From Nageia nagi (lineage: Eukaryota > Pinophyta): DNA of 64,000 nucleotides. Positions within the stretch are counted from its first letter, which is position 1, and each line of letters opens with the position of its first letter. The translations under genes and the position numbers were made by a program. The stretch lies in assembly GCA_050084985.1 (NCBI GenBank), contig JBITNC010000001.1:28148001-28212000 (forward strand). The letters run 5' to 3'. Shown here piece by piece: positions 12,001 to 27,000 of this stretch. Below the pieces are notes generated by a model. It had not been told where the DNA came from. It was given only the letters and a program-made list of their open reading frames with translations, and did no database searches.

Positions 12001-15000
12001 ATTGACATATTTCTGATATATGCTTCAATATTACATTGTAGATAAATAGTATGTCGATTTATTATTCATGCATTATTTGAAATCTACACACTTCTTTATG
12101 CGGACTAGGGCTGTACTCTAGATTTTCAGGAAGAGCAAAGGGCTGTATTCTTGGGCCAACCTTGCACACAAGGTTGGTAATCTTGTTTCTTGGTTGAGAG
12201 TAAGTGAACTCATTTCAGGGTTCACCTTTGGGCATCACTGTTTAGATTCAGATTTCAGTGAGGGTTTCTAGTGATTATAATTGCAAATTTCAGACTTCAT
12301 CATCTAGAGGAGTGAGCATCTATTGTTTAAAGCATATTGTGGTGTTATTTCTGGAGATTGTGGTGTGATCTGCTTCCTAGAGGAGGACTCCAACCTAGGG
12401 CTTTTTTATTGTGCATTGTGGAGGTTGTTTTGTGTTGTTTGATGGCTGATCTACTCATTGCTACTTTCAGATATTTTCAATAAAATTTGTATGGCTAGAC
12501 CAATGTGATTTTGTAGGATTTGGTGCAATTTTCTGGGTTAATTTGTAGATCAAATTTTTAATTGCATAGACCAAAAATTTTATTGAAAAAAATTTATATT
12601 ATTCTTACCTAGGGTTTGTAAATTTTAATTTGGGAATATTACATGATAACTTCCAGACTGAAGGGAAAAGTTCAGACTAAAAACTAGGCCATGATTTGAA
12701 TGGATCAATCTGAGAGTCACTAAACGTTTAGAGAACTGCTACATTGATCATTTATCAAGCAGAGAAAAAAAATCATATCAAACAGGAAAACAGATCACAA
12801 CAATAATCTAGGTAGCAATGACAAACTTGGAGGACTCGATATGCAAAATAAGCCACATAAAGTCGGTGGTAAAAAGACTAGACCAGAAGCACATAAGAAA
12901 ATATGGTTAAAACTTAAAAGCAAACACACATTGTTTGGAAGAACATTTGGAATTATTCAAAAATTAAAAAGGAGGAAACTTAAAAACATAGAAAAGCTGA
13001 AATACACATCATTTAGCATCTTATACTTACAGGATATACTGGAGGCCTTGCATTCAAAGCCCTCATAAGAGCATTCACTTCGACATTTGGGACCTGTAAT
13101 CAAAAGTTGGAAAAAGAATTTTTTACAAAAGATGGCAGACATTCAGAATAGTCTGATAGAAATTATACGTGCATTGTTCTTCACTAATTTTTGTGTTTAA
13201 TATTAATCCAATATATTTTATTTTCCAAAATCCAAGCTTTCATTCATAAGAAAGATTTAACTCAAACTGATCTCCTAGAGTTCGATAACATGTTGCATTA
13301 AAGTTTGAATACTATCTTATACGAAAATATAAAGTAGTTTACAACTCCTTCCAGTTTTATGTGGATGCCACTTCTCAAGTCTCTTCCTACTTTTGAGACA
13401 AGCAAGAAATAAGTCAATCTTGCTTCTTCACAAAACGCTTGTTAACTGATTGTTGGACCATCATTATATAAAATTAATTGTGGAAGATTGAAGATGATAA
13501 ATATTGAAGGCAAAGATCTATTGCTTCTATGCAAAAAAGAAAACAATTAGACATAGAATGACTTCAAACTTCTGCCTGTTTAATATGAAAATCAAATCAA
13601 GTTCGTTTTACTTTATTAATAGTAAGGACTAAAGTACATTCTTCGCAATTTATATAAAGTAAAAAGATTAAAAAACCAACTGAAAGTATAGGTACGAAGA
13701 GCTCCATCAAACAGCCCTGCCCATTATGCCTGCTACATTTCAGAGACATTCACACACCATTGTCAACTGAATCATACAAAAAAAGCGTGTGACTCAAAAG
13801 ACATTATCATTTATCAGTTATGAGAGCAATGCTTTTTATTCATGTGTGAATATATTATATAATTTCACATATATGCCACATGATCTTCAAATAAATTTTC
13901 CATAATCAATAGGGAACAGAACATGCAATAGTGAATCACAAAACAGATTCAAAGCAAAAGCATGAAAAATTCAATCAACAATAGATGGGCAATACTTTAG
14001 ATTTCAAGAACCAAGTGATCATTCATGTGGATCCAATTCAACACATTTCTCTGCAAGGCCAAGGTCCATCGGTTGAGCCTGACCCAGGCCCTTGTAGTTG
14101 CAGCCAGCTTAAGATCTTTTTTTTAAATTCGTTTTTATTTAAATTTGAAATGTATAGCCATTTTAAGTTAAGACAACAGAACTGATAATAGAATAAAAGA
14201 AACAATAATCAGAAACAACACATGAGATTAAAAAGGAAAACTTTGATGTATGCAAAGAAAAACCATAGGGCAAATGGCAGCTTTGATCTTTATTAATCTT
14301 CAACTTTCGTGCTATACAAAGATAAGGGGTCATTCCTCTTTTATAAAATAATAGGAAGATTCCATAAAACCATGGTACATGCAAACCATACTTAATAATA
14401 GCACCCTCTATCTAAAGATAACAACTAAAAATAGCATTGTACGGTTGTACAGATGAAAATTTTGCCTGGCACATGTGAAAGAGGATTGTCAAGGGGATGC
14501 ACCACTGTATTACCACACCCATGCAACAACATGCATCACCATGCGAGGAACGTTGGAGATTTGGATATTGATTTCACCTCCTAATATTTTATTATTAAAT
14601 TTTTTAATATTCATTTTTATTCAAATTTAAAATTTATACTTTCGTATTATTAATTTTTCAATTCATTTTTATTCAAATTTAAAATTTATACTTTTTTATT
14701 ATTACTTTTTTAATTCTTTTTATTATTAATTTTTTAATTCATCTTTATTAAAATTTCAAAAAATGTATAATTTTTTATTATTAAATACATTGTTTTCAAA
14801 AATTATAAGTATTAATCTAATTTTTTAAATAATAAATATTTTAATTAATTTTTTATATAAAAAATAATATTATTATTTTTATTGAAAAAATTGTTTATCT
14901 TCAAAATGTTAATGTCATATATTTATTATTAAGAAAATCTTTATTAAATGAATTTAGATATATAATTTTACAAAAATATGGATTTTTATTTATTTTTTTA

Positions 15001-18000
15001 AATAATAAACAAATATACATTTTAATTAAAATATTTATTTATATAAAAACAATAATATATCTAAAATTCATTTCCAACTTCTAAAGATGTCGAATTTTTT
15101 TAATGGATATTAATTTTTATTATGTCATTTTATTTTTTATAGATATAATTATGAATATCTATCATTAATTATTTAGCATATACTATGTTGAATTTAATCT
15201 CAAATTTTTTATCAAACTTTAAAGCCTTGTCAAAAAAATTTCGAACTTTATAACTTGTCGAACAAGAATGTAATAACACAAGTAATAAGGATAAGAGTTG
15301 AAATTAGCCCTAGTTCATGATCACTTTCTTATAAAATTAATAGAGGAATAAAGACGAAAAAGTTTAAACACAGTTGCTGGGTCTTAAAAAAATTACACTT
15401 GCACACACATGGTGTTAAAATGCAGTTGTTTTCATCAAAAATGTAGTTGTTTTCATCAATAACATAATTGTTTTCAGCAATACTCTGTTCTTCCATTTCT
15501 ACCATATAATTCTGATGGAATTCCAGAACCATCCACAGTTCACCAAGTTTTCTAAATTAAGCATTAATTATGAAATATATGTCAAGCATATGCATAACAT
15601 TTTTATTAGTTCTACAAAGCAAATTCAACAGTTTCCTATCATTTGAAGAATCAAATCCCTCCAAACATTGCAACACCTGATATAACTGGGGAATCTAACT
15701 TGAATGAGATATTTTCAAACAATTCCTTTTCAACATATGTAGTACTATTTACATGCAATAGTTCACAAGGAAATACAACTAGTCCACGAGAATTAAAATA
15801 TGACCTGGCACATGAGGTGATACTCTCCATCTTCAGGATTTATTCCAAAATCTCCTGAAACTTCCAGTGGCACCTCACCAAAAATGCAGCTTGCATTGTG
15901 TAAAAAATATTCGCTGGCCTTGAAAGCATAAGCTTCCATGTAGAGCCTAATATTCCAAGAAACTGTGTCAAAATACTAAAAGGGATTTTCTGCTTGATTC
16001 ATTCGAGGTAACTATGATATCAAAACAAAATATTACTTTCTCGTTTCTGAATCTTATAGACAAAGCAATAAATTCAAATCATAAAATTTGACCGAAAGAA
16101 ATATTAAGAAAACCATGTAATGAAATAAACGAGCTAATCATCATCCTTAAAGTGCATGACACAGTCACTGCAGAGACTTCATTAGTATAGATTGGAAAGT
16201 AAGGATTTCCTTGAAATGCTGCCTAGGGCCAGCAATGAATACAGAGACCTCAACTGTGTGATGTCCCAAATATTTTCCAGCCTTGTACATATTTTAATTT
16301 CATGTTTTAGAGTGTTATAGGGTGTTCTTTAGCAAGATTTGCTAAATATGATGTAAATACTTGTTTTAGTATTGTTAATTTTATGTTTAGTCATATTTTG
16401 GATAAATTCCAAGTGTATATAATACCTTGGCAACTGTAAATCCGAAATTCACAAATCCCAAGTCTATTTTGTGGATAAGGTTGTGAGTTTGTGGATAAAG
16501 ATTGAGGCTCTAGGCATTAAGTTATCTAGAATTCTACATCTTATCCTCAAGATATAAAATACCTGTATGATCATTATGGGGCTCTAAAACTGCTCCAGCC
16601 AGCCAAACGTCAGCCATAAAGACCATTGCCAGCCAAATTGAGGTTATCTACAGTCTCCTAAATCCTGACGTCACACCTGCCAGGTCATTCCAGCCAAGAT
16701 GTCATCATTTTAGGGCACATATCTGCCAAATGTGGGCCCATTTCAGCTTGCCCAACCATCAAATACAGTTTAGGGGCCTCTCTAACCCTAAACATGGGGT
16801 CTCTAGGCTGAGTTGAAGCCTTTATAACTCTAACATTAACCCTCATGATGGAGATTTGTGTTTAATGCATGTGTGAGGCAAGATTTCATCATTTCCAAGG
16901 GCAGATCTCAATCATTTCCAGCCATTGATCAGATCTGATGGTCGAGGATCAATTTGCAGATTAGGGTTGCAAGATATATATGTGAGGAGGTGCTCATTTG
17001 CACTCACATTGGTGAATATTATTTTGATAATCATTTTGGACAATTTGTTGTAGCTAGCAATTTGTATTCGGCTCTTGAAGAGTGGACAAACTACAGGAGA
17101 AGGAATCCTAAGAGCACTACAACCTCTTAGAGGCTTTTTGGTTTCAATTCCATTGAAACCCCAAAGCTCACACATTCTTTAGGGAAAATTAATAGAGAGT
17201 TTGCATTGGTGCTTCAATAGACAAATCAGTTGGATAAATCAGATCTACAATACCTCACTCCAAGGTGAGAAGATTCTGCCCTAGAAGGGTTTGTTTGTTG
17301 TGTAAAGATTACATCAGGCTTGGAGAGCCCTAGTTTTGCTTCAGTATCAGATCTTGGCCATTTCTAGACAAGCCCTTGGTCCTTTGGACAAGATCTAGAG
17401 TTTGTATGGTGAAAAGACTCTGTTTTTCAGTCTCATCTATTGCTCTAAATAGATCTGGACTGTGGGGCCTTTGGCTGTGAAATAAACTCATTCTGCTAAA
17501 AAATCGGATATAGTAATTTCTGTGGTTTGGTTTTTATTTTTCCAATATTTGTGTGTTATTTTGGCAAGTCTTTTACAAACTACTTTTTACAAACCTAATG
17601 CATATCTAACAAAAAAATTAAAAAAAAAACAATGTTAAATTAATTACTTTCTCAGCTATGCAAAGATAAAGTCCTAAAATCTCAGAAACTTGATCTTCAT
17701 GATATCAGCAATCACCAAATGCATTTTTACATTACAAGATAGACCATTCATTACATGTAAAAAAACAAATAATATGATACATAGTACGCACAGAAAAGGA
17801 AGATGGTGAATCCAACACTTGAAATTCTAATTCCTTCACATCAAGTTGACCATGCAGCTTAGGAAATTGTTCACCCCTTGACATGAAAATATGAACCTGT
17901 AAACAGATGAACACAGTAGTGGGATTAGAATAATAATATTTAGTCATTGTCCTACTTCCATGAAGAACCTCTTCTCTAAACTGTTATAACAAAAAAGCCA

Positions 18001-21000
18001 CAAATTTGGCAATAACAAAAATACAAGCAACAATGTCAGCCACAATGGAGTGGAATAGGAAAATATTTACTTTTTCTCACACATTAGGTGCATTTCAATA
18101 AAATGTCAAATACTTTAAAAGCAAAATGTAAAAAGCAAATGAGTAAGCACAACTGTTCCCACACCATAGAAATATGGATGAACACACAAACACACACGCA
18201 GTGATGGTAGCATTTAGACATTATAAGCCATGCATGTTGATGTAACAATGGTAAATTGAAAAAATCTACAAAATGAAGCTGATTCTCAATGTCAGGAACA
18301 CTGGTAAATTCTAAAATATCACAAAACTGAAAACAGCTTTTTGATGAGAGAACAAAATTAGAAAATGAAAAATGAAGACCAGAAATTCACATTCAGAACA
18401 AGAAATACCATCATACAAAACATTTTGAGCATTTCGTTATCCTGAAATTATGGAGTTTTTAGAAACCACCATGGAATAGTTACAGAAAATCCGCAGAGTG
18501 CAAACCATCTCTGTTACACCTTGGAAAAACATTGGCATCAAATATTCCACATACTAACAAGGGCTCAATGTTTCTCCAAACAAGATGTCTTTTCAAAACA
18601 ACTTTCAAAAAACATACAAGACATTTGAGAAGAGTAAAGATAACGAAACTTATTTTAAGGATTAAAAAATGCTCGAAACTATACAACTTAAGAAATTTCC
18701 ATAGCCACATAAATATAACAGACATAAAAACATAAAATAGAATTTTTAATGTTTGATCTTCACCCTATTTAGCTACAGAAAATAATTCAAAAATTTGACT
18801 TCAGAAAACACAAAATAAGGAATAATGTATCAAAATATATAAAATTATATTATGTCTATGAAATGAAAACACGTTGATAGAGATATTCAATACAAGATCT
18901 AGCAATTAGGATTACGCAAATTCCCAAAAGGATGTACAAACAAGACTTATCTGAATTTCATAGTTTGAAGCCAAGTTTGTGAGCAGCTTGTGATCTTGGA
19001 GGACAAATCTTGGTATTCTAGAGCGAACAAATGATAGACTTTAGCAACACTGGACTACGATCAATTTGGCAAACTTCAATTGATGCATCCTACTGGATTT
19101 TGAACGAATCTAGGGTTCACCTTGGAAGATTTTGCTTCAATAGCTACAAATCTGACTCAAGGAAATATTGGAGAAGAATATGATCAATCATACAAAAGAT
19201 GTTAGCGTTAAGGCTTTTGGAAGTAGGAGTATGTACAATCTTGGACATGAAATCCCAAGATGATCAAATGAGCATTTGCTTTTTGCTTTATAGGCTAATT
19301 TTGAGTTCACCAAGTTGGACCCATCAAGGCTGACTTGTGCATGAGATAACACTAAATTAGAGGATTTTGCTTAAATTAACCTAGATTAGTCCAAAGTAAG
19401 CAAAAAATGGCATTTTGAATAAGTCAAGTAAATCACTTTATTTGCCATTTCAAATAGATAAAATGCAATTATAAGTTTCTACAGTTTGCCCTTATAGGGA
19501 TGTGGTTGAAAAAGAGAACTCATACCACATTCATAAAATAAAAAGGATATAAAGTGAACCTTGTACAATTGCCCCTGTTAAGATTCTTCAAGAAAATGCT
19601 ATACAAAATAAAATGAATTGAAGAAAGCATAGAATGATCAAAACTAGTCATGATTTGAATCAAGACCCATCTTGGTCCCAAGGACTAAAAACGTTAGACA
19701 AAAGCATGGATGAACATGTTATATGAGAGTGAAGAAATGAAACTTGACTGCAACTTTTGCTTTGGCCTACATGTGAAGACTTACACTGAACATGGAGTAC
19801 AAAAAATTGTTTGAGACCAGCAAAATAAAGATAAATTGTAGGAGCATGTTGCCTATTATGAATGGTTAACTAGGGACATGATAACTCTTGATCATGTTGC
19901 TTATCTGAGTTGCCCCTTGCATTGGGTAGTTCTAATTAAGTTCTGGTTGTGGATGATGTCCAATTGAGTATCCTGCAAGAACAGAAATGTCATATTTACA
20001 AAACATTTTAAGTAAAATTTGTTAGTGCAATTGGATCTAAAGATGATCATGATTGGGTAGAATAGAAGGATAGATTCAATTGATGTCAAAGCATGCAAAT
20101 GGCCCAAATTTGCCCCAAAAGCCAAAAAGTTATCTTTTTGGTACCTCTACATCAGAATGTTGACATTTTGGGCCCATGGTCCCAAAACATGGATGTTCTA
20201 GGATTCGTGATAAAATGCCTTGAAATTTGCACCAAGGTTGTGTGGGATATGTTGAATGTGTGTTCAATTTCCAAAATTGGTATCTAAATTGGCAGATTTT
20301 AGTGCTAATGTGAAGGTGCATATTCAGAAATGATTACGTTGTTCAAATCCAGATACTTTTTCATGGTGGTGCCTATGAGATGATTTAGCTTGTGATATGC
20401 CCAAAACTCACAATTGTGCTTATATGGCTAATCTAGAGAGCATGTTAGATACACTTTTGACAATGTAAACCATAGTAGCCAGATTCGGACTTGGTGAGCT
20501 TGTTAACTCTGGATAACACAACCAAAAAACCCATAAAATATATATATTTTCCAATATTAAAAATATTTTTATTAAAAATAATAATAATAGAATCAATATT
20601 TACTTTTCCTCAAAAAATTATATTTAATAGATAAATTTTTCATTTTTTAAAATAAAATAAGATAAAATAAAACAATTTTATTTTTTAATTTTATGCAATA
20701 AAAAAACATAATCAATTTAAATTAAAATAAATTATTTTAATAAACAAAATAAATAAATAACATAATCAAAATAAACAATTAATAATGTTATCTAGATAAA
20801 CAAATTAAATAAATAACATAACCAAATTAAATAAATAACATTTGATTATGTTATCTAAAAAAAGCACTCTAGTTGGCCCACATAGGGCTGCCTTAGCATG
20901 CCCTTAGACATGTTATTTTCTTTTCTTTTATCCTTTGTTATGCTCGCCCTTTTTTTTCATTTTTTTATGCTCGATTATGTTTTTTTTTTCATTTTTTATG

Positions 21001-24000
21001 CTCACCCACGTAGTTAACGCCGAGAGGCGTTCTCTAGCTACAGTACAAGGGCGGAGTGGGGAGTCAAATGTAGCATGTGAGTCCGTCTGTTAAACGTCGA
21101 TTTCAATATTTAAAAAAAACTTAATTTACTTTATTATTTAAAAAATAAAGTCGGTTTTAAAAATATAATTTTAACATTAGAATAGCATATAAAATAAATA
21201 GCATATAACATTAAATAAAATAAATTAATATATAATATAAATAAATTAATATATAAATTAATAAATTAACATTAAAATAAATACCAAGAAATGGGATAGC
21301 CTTATGGGGAATGATATCTTTCAAAAAACTCATGAATACTCACACATTTGCTAAAGACCATGTGCGAACCATGTGCGAGTTACTTATTTAGGTTGACTTG
21401 ATTTGCATACCAACAAGTAAATCAATTACTTGTCGAGTTTGATTACTATGATGCAAACGTATGATAATGAAAATAAATAATATCTAAAAAGTTAATGATA
21501 ATGCAAACAAAAGAATCCAGATTTGGATGTGGAATCAATTAAGAAGGTTTATGGAGAATTATTTGCTAAAGAAAATAGAATCAATGACACAAAAAAGGAT
21601 TTTTAATTAGGGAAACAGAAGACTTTGGATGATGGTGGGCACAAACACACAGCTAGAAGTAGCAAAAGAAGATGATATCTTGTAATGCTAGGGGAATGAA
21701 TGCCCTTAACAGACAAAGGTTGGTTAAAATTTTTATAAAAGATAATCAACCTAATGTTTTTCTTATTCAAGAAACTAAATTAAATTTTCTACCATGGGAA
21801 GAAAATAAACAAAGTATTTGGAAAAGAGACTAATTTGTCGATTAGAAGCAAGAGGAGCTTCAAGATGCCTCTTGACTTTGTGGAATCCATAATTTTTTGA
21901 TGGTAAAGAGATTTAGAGAAGATAATTAGCTAACAATTCTTTTAACTTTTAAATCCCCAGCTTTGTTTTGTTTAGTCACAAATGTTTATGCCCCTAATTG
22001 CTGCAAGGAAAGCAAAGATTTATGGAAAGAATAAGAACAAATTTGTCTATCTGCAATAGGGATTAGGTGGATGGTTGTAGGAGATTTCAACATCCTTTTA
22101 ATACCTTGGAAAAAAAAGGGTACGATTCAAGGTTTCTTAGATAATATGGAGAAATTGATTGAATTTATCACTAAGAATGGTATTCTAGATGTTGCGCTTG
22201 GAATAAAATTCACACAGACTAATAGAAGGGTAGAGGCTAACTTTCGCCGAGTTAGATTGGATAGACTTCTTTTATCCATGGAGTGGCTTGATGGCAATTG
22301 TGATCACTTATTTTATCCAATTTACATTTCTTTTATCCAAGTTAGATTTCATTCTTGTATTGTATCATTCGGCAATAGCAATAGCAAGAGATACTGCTCT
22401 GCAACTTTTCTATGTATGGTGTGTTTCAATTTTTGGGCATGTATGTATGAGAAAACACTTGCAGATATTTTTATAAATGATATGGAGCAAAACCAAGGAG
22501 ATATTTGTCTATTTGGTGGCATTTTAACAAGGTGGGTATTCATTAGTTTTACATTTTATGCATTCGTTAAAGAGTTATTGATGGTTTTCTCAAACTGCCC
22601 CTTTTTTGGATCAATTTGTTTTTGGAGGCTATAACTTTCGTTCTAGACCTTATTTTGATGTGATTATTTTTGTGTTGTATAGCTAGCTTCAATATCTTTC
22701 CAACCATATATAACATGCCATACTTTATTGGCACATCACACTCAAAATCCAGGATTTTCTGACCTGCACTTATGCAATCCTACTCAAGAAGACCCATGAA
22801 GTGTTTCAATTCCAGCTGAGTTTTGACTCATCTATTCTTCTATATATAGCCTGCACTTTTCACCATTTGATAGCCTTTTTCAATACCTTTCCAATGGTAT
22901 ATAACACTCATATCTATATCGGACCCAGATTTTGTCTCCATATAGAACCCAGATTTTAGATTTTGTATCTATTCCGGACCCGGATTTAGTATTACTGATG
23001 TCATCTTCAAAAAACGTCAAGCATCATACAAAATATTGTCCACAATATCTTCCCGGAAACTTCAATGTATGTTCCTAGGCCACAATATCTACCCTAGATA
23101 CTTCACTATTCGTTCTCATATCACTCTATTGACACCAGAAACTTCTAAATCTTCATCACTATGGCTAGCAAACAATTTATGACCATGCAAGATAAATCTT
23201 GGCTTTCTGAAGCGAGCGAATAATAGACTTAGCAATATTGGGCTGGTTTTGGCTCCTAGACTAGGTTCGAGATCAATCTAGCCTAGGGGCCACACTGCCC
23301 AAGTTTTCAAATAACAAAAACACTGTCTAAAACGTCCATGTTATGGGATTTGTCAAATTCCAAATCATAGCAAACTTCGATTGATGGATCCTGTTGGATT
23401 TGGCATGTATATAGGGTTTGCCTTGCCTATACTTTGATACCTAAAAATCTGACTCAAGGAAAAACATGGAGAACAATATGATATGTTAAAATTAGGGCCT
23501 TTAGAAGGAGTATATAGAACCTTGGGTGAGAAAATCCATGATCAAATGAGCATTTGTTTTTTTTTTTGCTTTATATAGACCTGAGAAGTCTGATTTTGAG
23601 TTCACCTAGTTTGACTCACCTAGGCTAATGTGTGCATGCGATAATTGTAAATTAGAAGATTTTGCTAACATTAACCTACAATTCCAAATTGGCATTTTTG
23701 CATAAATCAAGTAAATAATTTTAGATATAGTTAGAATGTCATTTTAAGCACTACAATGTCCATGAATGATGGGCGTAGATCAATGGGATTCATACATTTA
23801 CAATAGAAAAGTACACATGTAAATTTCTTGGTAAAAAAAGCACAATATTGAAAACAAAGTTGGGTGTTGCTTATAATGACTAGAAGCCTAAATTGTCATG
23901 AAAAGAGAGTATATTACTGTCCACAAATGGCCAAAAGCGATCAATGGGACTAACAAGTACAATCATCCACATAGTGCTAGCACAAACAAACACACGGTTA

Positions 24001-27000
24001 CTTGGTTGTCATCCCCATCCTAGACAAACATTTTTGGGGCTTGGGAACATCCCTAGATATACTTAAAGGAATCAATAGCCTCAAAATTGAGAGTAAGAGA
24101 TAGACTCTCAGAATATGATTTGTAAAGTTGGACTTCTAGAAAGACATGAGAAAAGTATTTCTTAATAGAAAGTCTGACAAGCACTTTTATGAGGAGCAAA
24201 TTTGACATCATTCAAGGAAGGTGGCAAAGGTTAATAGCTTCTCCATATGGCAATATATGCAATAAACACAAAGGATTATGCATTTGTGCCAGGAACTGTC
24301 TCCAAATGAGGATAAAGCGATGAGAAAAAGCTTATTTTAATAATAAGGATAACACATCCAAAATATGAGGAACAGGAGTTCCATACTCAAATCATAAAAG
24401 TTCATTGTAATGCAAAATGCCCTTTATCAATCGAAGGTTGCAAGATAAATTGATGAGAATGAGGAACTCAAAAATTTGATCCAAAAAATGACTAAAATAC
24501 ATATTGCTCCAAAGAAGTCAAAGATAAAGCTGAAAACAAGCAAAAGCAGTTTCTAGAAGGATAGAAAACAAAGGGTAGAGATAACTCTAATAACATTTGG
24601 CAATTTAGCATTCTTCACTGCAAGCAAAAAGACTATAATCTTTACAGATTTACAATAACATCCATAAAGAATTCCAGCAGCCAAGAAGCAATATCAAAAC
24701 ATGATTATCAATGTGCCAAATAGAACTGAACAAAGGTAAGCCTGCAACCCATCCCACATGTTAGCCGAGGACCAACACAATTTGTACTTATGGCCTTCAT
24801 CTAAAATTCAAAATAAACATCATGAAACACATCCAAAGCAAAATCCAAATGAATGATCCTCGAGACAAGCTTAGACCAATATCATAGTGAAATAGCAATA
24901 AAATGATACATCTCAACACAACCTAGAATTAATCCATCCATCCATTTGATACATCTCAAAATGATACATTTGATAGTAAGTTCAAGCAAATGAAAAAAGG
25001 AATTAGGATGGCAAACCTCGCATGAAACTGTATAGTAAATCAAGCCAATTAGTTGGTATAGGTGAGAAAAAATGAATGACCCTATCCATATAACAGCATA
25101 CACAATGAACCCCAAGTGTTATGTATTTAAGGATAGGGAATGTATTGTTAATTATTTGTAGAGCATACAACAAATCACACTATCAATGGGAGTGATAACA
25201 AATTCTTTTGATACACTAAAAGAGAGCATAGAAGAAATCAAGGGCTGCATATAGTGATAACAGTAATGGGCAGCATGGCATGGAAAGATGTTAGTAAGGA
25301 ATAAGAAAGTAAAGTTACCGTGATCAAAGAAGAGAAGCTATTGATTTGTAGTGTTTGTAAGAACTAAACAATTGAACAATTACAAACATGAGATTATATT
25401 CACTGTATTAGATGAATTTCATAATGTGTCACTTGTAGATCCTATTCCAAGTTCTTTTCTCTCTGCATTAGACTACATAACATTAAAATCGGTAAAATAG
25501 TGTATAATTAAAGCAAAAGACACCATCAAGAATACCACTTACAAAATGATATTCAATGCCACTTCTTTTCCATGCTACAACAGGTTTAGACTCAGTGATG
25601 TAATGCACAAGCACCTTGTACCAAAGGAATTTAAGTTTGTTGATCCCTATCATACACAACAGAACGATATCTCTACTCAACTATCACCTTATAAATTCAA
25701 CTGACTAGTAGCGTTCAAACATTCATTCAAGATGACAAATAATATTTTTGTTTTATAATTTTACTGTTTTATTTAACGCTTCAATAATATAAATGCACTC
25801 AGATTACTTATTCCCTTGTATGCATATCCCTTTTTAAATAAAACTACTAGTTTTGACTTCAGTATGTCACCTTCGATTGTTAGGCATGCCAAATATGTGC
25901 TACATTCAATGATTGAGTGCATGACAATCATTCTTCTTTAAATCGCATTAACCTACATGGATAAGACGATCATTTCCTATTCAAACTGTTCAACAGAAAT
26001 ATCTCTACAATCAAAGTCAAAACCAGAGAAAGTTCCGAAGAGCACCTTTCCGCTGGCCCTACCATTTGACCAAGCAATCGGAATCTCCAATAACCTTTCA
26101 AAAAGCTGTAGAAAATGAAAGGGGGAAGAAAGTTTAGACCCACAATCTCAAAATACATTACAATTAATTTCAAAATGCATGTCATTCATTTACTCAGAAT
26201 AACACCCAATCAAAAAACAACAAGCTACATAGGCTGAAACTTCATGTTCATCAATATAAAAATGGATAATACATGCACAATATAGGAAGAGACGAGAAAC
26301 TAACTGGAGCAAAGAGATTCATCGCCTGTATGGTAACATGCCAATTCTGTTGTGGGTAATCAACAAATGCATTCACAAACAATTCCCCTCCATCCCTTGA
26401 TCGACAAGCAGTACGCCATTCTTTTGGCCTCCCACTTAATTGTAATTTTACCCGTTCATGTTTGGTTTGAAAGTTCAAGTGTCCATTGACATTCTCCATT
26501 ATCCTACGTAAAGCAAACATACTACAAACATCAATATCTTATCTGATAAACAACAAAAACTTAATATTACTCTCAAGACGACCAAGAATCCAGATAAATC
26601 TTGAATCTAGTAAGTATCAAGTCAAACTCTTAACAGAGCAAAGAATATATAAACATTTAGAAAAATGTAGACACTACAAATAGAGCAACAAGGATCGCCA
26701 TATAAATCAATACATAAAATAATACATAACCATTTTTATATGTCAAGAACAATCGTTTGCATCTTGAGAAATGACCAAACTTTAGTGACCAATCCCAGTC
26801 AAATGTACTTGTAAAATATGTAAAAGTCTAGAGTTTCTAAACTATTTTAAATAATTCATGAAACAAAGCCATGGAACAGAACTTCAAGTTAACAAAGAAA
26901 GAAATAATCAAGGTTATGCAGAAATACATTCCCCCCTCTAGGGGAGGCATTCCCGGGAACTTGGAAGCACCATGGGGAATGCCCATAACCATTCCCCATG

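Larger units (their letters stand above)
5140..12088 (+). mobile_element. Decayed Ty3/gypsy LTR retrotransposon carrying a nested hAT element
   Basis: Two direct repeats of about 620 bp (5140-5759 and 11466-12088) bound the element. The 3' copy has intact TGTAGA...TCTACA ends and a purine tract AAAGAGGGGC just before it. Inside are a coiled-coil gag-like frame (5885-6429) and a reverse transcriptase remnant (HDKLSLMD followed by a stop and FSRYSQN, about 10475-10520) that corresponds to the gypsy RT line around LSxMDxFSGYNQI. The RT is interrupted by the hAT element 6522-10457. Most of pol is missing. Flanking 5-mers catct and cactt do not match well, so the target duplication is lost or the 5' boundary has decayed. 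It lies in TIC236 intron 6 on the opposite strand. Confidence 0.75.
17897..26045. other. TIC236 intron 3
   Basis: 8.1 kb. Besides the repeats listed separately (direct repeats near 19005 and 23189, L1 endonuclease fragment 21672-22340) it contains AT-rich DNA at 20530-20870 and 21110-21290. Between these two lies a GC-richer patch (about 20870-21110, with GTTAACGCCGAGAGGCGTTC). From 23730 to 26045 I see no gene or element that I can name. Confidence 0.55.

Noticed and set aside
5135-12093. 5-bp target duplication for the gypsy element
   Set aside because: catct and cactt match at only three of five positions, so I do not claim it.
22288-22634. Extension of the LINE frame to 22634 as one protein
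   Set aside because: LINE motifs stop near 22310; the rest is Phe/Cys-rich read-through with no match.
25483-25680. Minus-strand frame with KPVVAWKRSG resembling copia RNase H text
   Set aside because: The resemblance is limited to a few residues and no flanking copia motif was found.
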